NCBI GenBank assembly: GCA_014380705.1
Contig: JACMJI010000237.1
Location: 1-10,530, forward strand
Source of the DNA: Gorillibacterium sp.
GTDB lineage: Bacteria > Bacillota > Bacilli > Paenibacillales > NBRC-103111
Direction of reading: 5' to 3'
Length of the DNA: 10,530 bases
Under the pieces are notes generated by a model. It searched no databases. It was not told where the DNA came from and was given only the letters and a program-made list of their open reading frames with translations. Below, piece by piece: positions 6,267 through 10,530 of the stretch. The position numbers and the translations under genes were made by a program. Each line of letters begins with the position of its first letter. Positions within the stretch are counted from its first letter, which is position 1.

Positions 6267-6884
6267 ATGGATTATTATAAAACAAAGGAAATTGCTCAAA
6301 TCATGGGTGTAAGTCCGACGACAATTAAGCGCTGGGTGGCTTCAAGTCCGGATCGATTCCGTAAAGACATCTCTGGACATTATATATTCTCATCTGAAGA
6401 TCTGGACATATTGACTGAAATCCAGAAATATCAGGAATTCACACGTAAAGCGCCCGAACCTAACCAAAGCAATCAGAAACCCGTTAAGCTTGGTGCCCTG
6501 AGAATAGAAAAAATTCCTGTTGCTAATACAGAGGCAGCAGGAATTTTATACACGGATCCAAAAGTATCAATAGGCAGCCCTAGATTAGGAATGCTGTCCG
6601 CTGCCGGCTTAGCCGATAACAGTTTCCCAAATTCTTGGGAGGACGTCAGCAAACATCTCTACGATCTCGAGGGAAGACTCTCCCGCAAAGCAGGCGACGT
6701 AGTCAACCTTCAAGTATTAGAGCATCGCAGAGAACTAGATGAGCTTCGTCGTTCAATTGGCGAGTTAGCTTGCTCACTTGACTCGCTCACCGAATTCTTT
6801 AATCAACTGCAAGATCGTCTACCCGCCCACCAGGTTGAGCCTACTTCGCTTAAGCGTAAGTTTTGGCTTGGTTCGTTTTTTTAA
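6267..6884 (+). CDS. RacA-like HTH and coiled-coil protein (putative chromosome-anchoring protein)
   Basis: This 205-residue protein has an N-terminal MerR-like helix-turn-helix (residues 3-57: YKTKEIAQIMGVSPTTIKRWV, then GHYIFSSEDLDILTEIQ). A variable Pro/Asn-rich linker (about 60-122) follows, then a helical coiled coil (about 126-185). The segment SRKAGDVVNLQVLEHRRELDEL (139-160) closely recalls Bacillus RacA, which binds origin-proximal DNA and attaches the chromosome to the cell pole through DivIVA during sporulation. The tail SLKRKFWLGSFF is basic and aromatic. I chose ATG 6267 because GGGTGA (6256-6261) lies 5 bases upstream; the in-frame GTG at 6258 would sit inside that site. The gene is convergent with fucU, with only 15 bases between stops. 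The RacA assignment rests on recalled resemblance; a generic MerR-like regulator is the alternative. Confidence 0.65.
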   Translation: MDYYKTKEIAQIMGVSPTTIKRWVASSPDRFRKDISGHYIFSSEDLDILTEIQKYQEFTRKAPEPNQSNQKPVKLGALRIEKIPVANTEAAGILYTDPKVSIGSPRLGMLSAAGLADNSFPNSWEDVSKHLYDLEGRLSRKAGDVVNLQVLEHRRELDELRRSIGELACSLDSLTEFFNQLQDRLPAHQVEPTSLKRKFWLGSFF

Positions 6885-6899
6885 TTCAATGATGTGTTT

Positions 6900-7328
6900 T
6901 TACAAAACAACACCTTTTTTGAGAATGATATTGGCGTATAACGCACTTTCTCCCGTCGCCACAATCGCGTAAGCTTGCTTGGCTCGTTCGTAGAAGGCAG
7001 AGCGTTCCATTTCTGCAAAGGGTTCAAGGATTCCTGTACGTTGCTGCGAAATGCTACGATATTCATCCCAGATCGGAGTCTCCACCGTATCACCAGGGAC
7101 GACCTGCATCAAGGCACCCGGCTTTTCTACATAAGCATCAAGCGGGAATAACGTAAGAATGGCATCAAGCAGCTCTGGAATGCCATGTCCATCACAGCGC
7201 ACCAGTCGCTGGGCGTGGCTTGCAGCAGGGAAGTTGCCATCTGCCAGAACGATTTCATCGCTGTGTCCCATTTCCATAAGGATTTTTAATAACTCAGGTG
7301 AAATAAGTTTAGGAATACCTATTAGCAT
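6900..7328 (-). CDS. fucU: L-fucose mutarotase FucU (RbsD/FucU family)
   Basis: This 142-residue cytoplasmic sugar mutarotase interconverts the alpha and beta anomers of L-fucose, supplying the form used by the isomerase. It resembles E. coli FucU (140 residues) end to end: LISPELLKILMEMGHSDEIVLADGNFP near the N-terminus with the conserved GH(S/G)DEI histidine, PLDAY and GDT in the middle, and RSAFYERAKQAYAIVATGE then YANIILKKGV at the C-terminus. I start at ATG 7328, where GAGGGAG lies 8 bases upstream on the minus strand. The reading frame continues 12 codons upstream to another ATG (7364), but those residues do not resemble the family. It follows fucI on the same strand after a 237-base gap that holds a strong hairpin and a possible small ORF, so it may be expressed at a different level. 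Confidence 0.93.
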   Translation of the reverse strand: MLIGIPKLISPELLKILMEMGHSDEIVLADGNFPAASHAQRLVRCDGHGIPELLDAILTLFPLDAYVEKPGALMQVVPGDTVETPIWDEYRSISQQRTGILEPFAEMERSAFYERAKQAYAIVATGESALYANIILKKGVVL

Positions 7329-7397
7329 AGACCCAACTCCCTCTCCGCTCATTTTGCTGTACACTTCATGTTGTTCGATTCGCTCATAAGTTTTATT

Positions 7398-7490
7398 TCA
7401 TTTTGTGCAAAAGCTCAACGCGATAGGCTTTGCTAGGGATGCTACCTCGGCGGACTCATCATCTGTCATCGCTTTAGGCTCACTACCCAT
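7398..7490 (-). CDS. Possible 30-residue small ORF between fucI and fucU
   Basis: An ATG at 7490 (minus strand) opens a 30-codon frame, beginning MGSEPKAMTDDESAEVASLA and ending PIALSFCTK before TGA. GGGGG lies about 7 bases upstream as a weak ribosome binding site. The composition is protein-like: an acidic N-terminal half and a hydrophobic C-terminal half with one cysteine. I do not recognise the product. It could be a small peptide, a leader peptide affecting fucU translation, a remnant of a larger gene, or chance. An internal ATG (Met8) is an alternative start without better support. Confidence 0.25.
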   Translation of the reverse strand: MGSEPKAMTDDESAEVASLAKPIALSFCTK

Positions 7491-7510
7491 CCATATCCCC
7501 CGTTTATGTT

Positions 7511-7557
7511 CAACTAAAGCGCCTGTAACCGATCAAACGGGGCAGGCGCTCTAGTTG
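7511..7557 (-). terminator. Hairpin after fucI (terminator, attenuator or 3'-end stabiliser)
   Basis: A 15-bp inverted repeat (7511-7525 and 7543-7557, 17-base loop) begins 9 bases past the fucI stop. On minus-strand RNA all 15 pairs form, one of them G-U; on the plus strand that position is an A-C mismatch, which favours minus-strand function. The minus-strand tail (TGAACATAAACG) is not T-rich, so termination may be partial and the hairpin may instead protect the fucI mRNA 3' end, leaving fucU less expressed. The T-rich run lies on the plus-strand side, where no plus-strand gene needs it. Confidence 0.6.
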
Positions 7558-7565
7558 TTTTCTTG

Positions 7566-9356
7566 TTATTTGTACAGCGGTCCGTAAGCCGTGCATGCAC
7601 GGTAATCCGCAGCTTCTAGTTGTTCGGTTCCAAATGCTCCCCAGCTTCTTGGGCGGAAAACATCCTTTGTTGCAACATTATGCATAGCGACAGGAATTCT
7701 TAGAATGGATGCCATCGTAATCAGGTCTGCCCCGATATGACCAAAGCTTACTGATCCGTGATTAGCTCCCCAATTATCCATAACGCTATAAACACTCGCG
7801 AACGCTCCGCTCCCCGTCACGATTGGTGCAAACCATGTGGTCGGCCAAGTTGGGTCTGTACGCTTATCCAATGTTTGATGCACGTTCTCAGGTAATTCCA
7901 CCGAGTAACCTTCAGCAATTTGCAGTACCGGTCCAATGCCCTTGACTAGATTAATACGACTCATCGTCATAGGCATGCCACCGCGCGTCAAGTAATCTGA
8001 GGAGTACCCGCCCCCACGGAAGTACTCAAGGGAGGCTGGCCGCCAGGATGTTGCATCAAGACACTTTTGAGCTTCTTCCTCGCTGATATCCCAGAACGGC
8101 TTCATCGCAGGCTTGCCGTCAGCCATCTGCTCGCCTGTTCCATCCAGCGTTTGTGCGCCCGAGTTGATTAGGTGAATGATGCCGCCTTCCGCATGTCCAG
8201 ATAGCTTATGTCCTGTGACGCGCTCTACAGATTCCGGACTCCAGTAGGTGCGAACGTCGGCAAATATTTGCGCTGTGTTGGTGAGTAGGTATCCGAATAA
8301 CATAGCTACTCCATTTAAGCTATCATTCTCAGTAGCTACAATATATGGTGCGCGAATGCCGTTCCAGTCGAACGATGAGTTAAGGATGGCCTCCAGAAAG
8401 TCTCCGTTTGGAAAATGATCTGTCCACTGCCGTTGTCCCTGGAAGCCCGACACGATAGCATTGTGACCACTAGCTTCTTCTTCGAAGCCAAGTTCAGCAA
8501 GACGAGGGTTTCCTACCATTAAGTCGCGTGCAATCAGGGTCATTTTGACAACGGTATCCCAATCCTGATCTTTTTTCTCACGTGTAGTTTGAAGATGCTC
8601 CGGATTGTTATCCGGTCCTTCGATACAGTTCCCCTTTACCCATACAAGGGCACGAGCGAATTCTTCTTTATCGTAGATTTCTTCATCCATACGGCGAACA
8701 AACTCAGTCATGTCGATATATTCGTTACGCATGCCTAAATATTCTTGGAAAAAGCGATCGTCAACGATGGAGCCAGCAATTCCCATCGACACCGAACCCA
8801 TGGAAAGATAGGACTTACCCTTCATAATAGCAGCAGCAAGTCCGGCTTTAGCGAATCCGAGCAGCTTCCCTTTAACATCCTCTGGAATTGTATTGGTACC
8901 AGAGTCTTGAACCTCTTCTCCGTAGATACCGAAGACCGGCAAGCCCTTTTGGGCGTAGCCTGACAGTACTGCCGCTAAATACACAGCACCAGGCCGTTCT
9001 GTTCCGTTAAATCCCCAGACTGCCTTCGGGATGGATGGATCCATATCCATTGTTTCCGTGCCATAACACCAGCAAGGTGTTACAGTAAGTGAAATGCCAA
9101 CGCCTGCCTTGCTAAACTTGTCCGCCGCTGCAGCAGCTTCCGTTACACCGCCGATACAGCTATCTGCAATAACACATACGACTTTGTCTCCATTTGGATA
9201 GCGCAAGTTCTCTGTAAACAGTTCAGCAACCGCTTGTGCCATTGCCATCGTTTGATCCTCTAGTGATTCGCGAACGCCCCTCCGTCTTCCATCAATTGTG
9301 GGACGAATACCGATTTTGGGAAACTCTCCGAGCCAGCGATTTTCTACATTAGCCAT
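7566..9356 (-). CDS. fucI: L-fucose isomerase FucI
   Basis: This 596-residue cytoplasmic enzyme is Mn2+-dependent and converts L-fucose to L-fuculose; family members also accept D-arabinose. It aligns in my reading with E. coli FucI (591 residues) throughout: [21 protein letters not shown] (13-33), [15 protein letters not shown] (93-107), [14 protein letters not shown] (116-129), FQGQRQWTD (305-313), [12 protein letters not shown] (445-456) and the C-terminal YGPLYK. The metal and catalytic residues Glu337, Asp361 and His528 of the E. coli enzyme correspond to Glu343 (VATEND), Asp367 (FADVRT) and His533 (GANHG) here. The ATG at 9356 is chosen because GGAAGGGG lies 7 bases upstream and homology starts just inside. 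A frame open further upstream has no similarity and would cross the operator. It is divergent from the LacI-type regulator and upstream of fucU. Confidence 0.97.
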   Translation of the reverse strand: MANVENRWLGEFPKIGIRPTIDGRRRGVRESLEDQTMAMAQAVAELFTENLRYPNGDKVVCVIADSCIGGVTEAAAAADKFSKAGVGISLTVTPCWCYGTETMDMDPSIPKAVWGFNGTERPGAVYLAAVLSGYAQKGLPVFGIYGEEVQDSGTNTIPEDVKGKLLGFAKAGLAAAIMKGKSYLSMGSVSMGIAGSIVDDRFFQEYLGMRNEYIDMTEFVRRMDEEIYDKEEFARALVWVKGNCIEGPDNNPEHLQTTREKKDQDWDTVVKMTLIARDLMVGNPRLAELGFEEEASGHNAIVSGFQGQRQWTDHFPNGDFLEAILNSSFDWNGIRAPYIVATENDSLNGVAMLFGYLLTNTAQIFADVRTYWSPESVERVTGHKLSGHAEGGIIHLINSGAQTLDGTGEQMADGKPAMKPFWDISEEEAQKCLDATSWRPASLEYFRGGGYSSDYLTRGGMPMTMSRINLVKGIGPVLQIAEGYSVELPENVHQTLDKRTDPTWPTTWFAPIVTGSGAFASVYSVMDNWGANHGSVSFGHIGADLITMASILRIPVAMHNVATKDVFRPRSWGAFGTEQLEAADYRACTAYGPLYK

Positions 9357-9382
9357 TTTGAAACCCCTTCCAAGATAAAATA

Positions 9383-9397
9383 ATGTTACCGATAACT
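9383..9397. promoter_or_regulatory. Operator for the LacI-type regulator and/or cre site, over the fucI start
   Basis: ATGTTACCGATAACT has a CG-centred near-palindrome, GTTA-CCGA-TAAC (9385-9396, one mismatched pair), of the kind LacI-family proteins bind; it is close to the E. coli GntR-type operator pattern. It also fits the Bacillus cre consensus WTGNAANCGNWNNCW with one mismatch, so CcpA could bind. It covers the predicted fucI transcription start, ideal for repression. The core ACCGATAA recurs at 9460-9467. Confidence 0.65.
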
Positions 9398-9399
9398 CT

Positions 9400-9428
9400 A
9401 AAATAACAGCGGGATTACTTGCTGTCAA
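9400..9428 (-). promoter_or_regulatory. fucI promoter (sigma-A type)
   Basis: On the minus strand a perfect -35 TTGACA (9428-9423) is followed by a 17-base spacer and a -10 TATTTT (9405-9400). The start is predicted around 9393, inside the operator, leaving a leader of about 38 bases with the ribosome binding site GGAAGGGG. Confidence 0.7.
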
Positions 9429-9459
9429 CTTGAAATTTTTATAAGATGAATAGAATAGA

Positions 9460-9467
9460 ACCGATAA
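9460..9467. promoter_or_regulatory. Second ACCGATAA element, possible auxiliary half-operator
   Basis: The eight bases of the main operator core recur here, with centres 72 bases apart (about seven helical turns). Outside the core the symmetry is poor, so it would be a half-site at best. It abuts the ribosome binding site of the regulator gene, where binding could give autoregulation or a DNA loop with the fucI operator. Confidence 0.35.
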
Positions 9468-9479
9468 GGGGAAGTCCAT

Positions 9480-10496
9480 ATGGTCACCATCTACGATATT
9501 GCTGCTAAAGCTAAGGTTTCGGCAATGACTGTTTCGAGAGTTATCAATAACACAGGGCGAATAAGCGACAAGACCCGAATCAAGGTCAAGCGAGTTATGG
9601 AAGAGCTTAACTATGTGCCCAACCAAATGGCAAGAGGTTTAGTCCTGCAACATACCCGTCTGCTATTCTTGTTGATTGCTGATATCACGAATCCTTTTTA
9701 CACCACGCTTGCAAGAGGCGCTGAGGATGCGGCGAACAAATCGGGCTACCGTCTACTATTTGGCAACAGTGATGAAAGCCTGGCGAAGGAATCTGATTAT
9801 ATTCAGACGATACTTGCCACCCGTGTGGATGGAGCATTGCTCGCACCGATCGGAGACCCCTCTCTGGCCCACCTGGAGCAGCTGCGGCTGCACAACGTAC
9901 CCTTTGTCCTATTGGATCGCGAGGTTCCGGGTATCGAATGTGATATCGTGCTTGGAGACAGTAAAGAAGGGGGACACAAGCTAATGGACCATCTGGTGGC
10001 ACATGGACACCGGAGTATTGCCATGATTAACGGGTCCTCCTCTGTTTCCAGCGCTAGACTTCGACTTCAGGGCTATCGGGAGGCACTCAAGCTGAATGAC
10101 CTTATTGTGCCTGATGGTTATGTACAGGAGACGAGCTTTGGTCCACTCAGTGACCTTACCGAAATGGATGCATGGCTATCCAGCCTAAATCCAATGCCAA
10201 CTGCTATTTTGGCAGGTAATAATGTGCTTGCTCTTGAAATCATCCGTTTGTTATATAAGCGTGGACTGCGTATACCTGAAGACATTTCCTTATGTTGTTT
10301 TGATGACCTCGGCCCCTACTCGGAAATTGAGCCATTTGTCACAGTTGCCTTGCAACAAGCCTATCAATTTGGGTACCTGGGTATGCAGATGCTGATCGAA
10401 CGAATCGAAAACCGAGAATCGACCACCTCCTGGAAGAAGATTGTACTTCCTACTGAGCTTGTGCCCGGTCGTTCGGTTAAAAATCTTGTGGATTAG
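9480..10496 (+). CDS. LacI-family transcriptional regulator, probable L-fucose repressor
   Basis: This 338-residue DNA-binding protein is of normal LacI-family length. The N-terminal helix-turn-helix is clear (residues 3-22, [20 protein letters not shown]), followed by the hinge helix [10 protein letters not shown] (45-54), which inserts into the minor groove at a central CG step. A periplasmic-binding-protein-like ligand domain runs from about 61 to 330 ([48 protein letters not shown]). The ATG at 9480 follows AAGGGG (9466-9471) by 8 bases. It is divergent from fucI across a 123-base gap containing the operator-like site, so control of fucIU is the natural reading, with L-fucose, L-fuculose or a phosphate derivative as a possible inducer (inference). 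Its own promoter is unclear; TATAAG (9440-9445) and TAGAAT (9451-9456) are candidate -10 boxes. Confidence 0.93.
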   Translation: MVTIYDIAAKAKVSAMTVSRVINNTGRISDKTRIKVKRVMEELNYVPNQMARGLVLQHTRLLFLLIADITNPFYTTLARGAEDAANKSGYRLLFGNSDESLAKESDYIQTILATRVDGALLAPIGDPSLAHLEQLRLHNVPFVLLDREVPGIECDIVLGDSKEGGHKLMDHLVAHGHRSIAMINGSSSVSSARLRLQGYREALKLNDLIVPDGYVQETSFGPLSDLTEMDAWLSSLNPMPTAILAGNNVLALEIIRLLYKRGLRIPEDISLCCFDDLGPYSEIEPFVTVALQQAYQFGYLGMQMLIERIENRESTTSWKKIVLPTELVPGRSVKNLVD

Positions 10497-10530
10497 TGCT
10501 TCGATACATCAACATCAACATCTACGTCCG

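Noticed and set aside
7329..7364. Twelve-residue N-terminal extension of fucU
   Set aside because: FucU proteins start at the position of ATG 7328, which has GAGGGAG 8 bases upstream; the extension covers that ribosome binding site.
9357..9626. N-terminal extension of fucI by 90 codons
   Set aside because: The extra residues show no similarity to FucI, would cover the promoter and operator and overlap the regulator gene; the ATG at 9356 has a good ribosome binding site and homology begins there.
9685..10024. Antisense frames within the LacI-type gene
   Set aside because: Frame shadows of a well-defined LacI-family gene; rich in Pro, Cys and Ser with no ribosome binding site or recognisable domain.
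10497..10530. CATCAA-type repeats at the right edge
   Set aside because: Only about two short units in the last 34 bases; too little to call a repeat or the start of another feature.

Overview
The window looks like chromosomal DNA from an endospore-forming member of the Bacillales, most likely Paenibacillus or a close relative. Four things suggest this: moderate GC content, strong AAGGAGG-type ribosome binding sites, a short AbrB-type regulator with a C-terminal cysteine cluster, and a RacA-like chromosome-anchoring protein beside ordinary housekeeping genes. The genus is an inference from gene content and style. I see no phage, transposon, CRISPR, tRNA or rRNA signature.

Layout. (1) 31-789 (+) is a DUF2161-type PD-(D/E)XK protein, convergent with a 12-helix MFS transporter (918-2153, -); the transporter's likely terminator overlaps the end of the DUF2161 gene. 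(2) On the minus strand follow an AbrB/SpoVT-type regulator (2350-2601) with a strong terminator, and upstream of it trmL (2695-3159), a tRNA wobble-base methyltransferase. (3) Divergent from trmL is a PhoB/OmpR-type response regulator with no sensor kinase beside it (3301-4035, +). It converges on serC (4239-5324, -) across a perfect 21-bp bidirectional terminator hairpin. (4) Divergent from serC is thpR (5451-6044, +), an RNA 2',3'-cyclic phosphodiesterase. A 222-base, structure-rich leader then precedes a RacA-like gene (6267-6884, +). (5) The last third is an L-fucose locus: fucU (6900-7328, -) and fucI (7566-9356, -), with a divergent LacI-family regulator (9480-10496, +).

Working together. 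Only the fucose block has clear joint logic. FucU converts the anomers of L-fucose and FucI isomerises it to L-fuculose. The LacI-type protein probably controls both through an operator lying on the predicted fucI start site; that site also resembles a CcpA cre site. The fuculose kinase and aldolase are not in the window. The other genes look like independent transcription units packed tightly together, mostly divergent or convergent pairs with short gaps. No intergenic gap exceeds 300 bases.

Nothing here is clearly a new multi-gene system. The best candidates for a second look are the racA leader, where one ACCCGC element can pair with the ribosome binding site or with several competitors; a possible 30-residue ORF between fucI and fucU; and the fucI promoter/operator arrangement.
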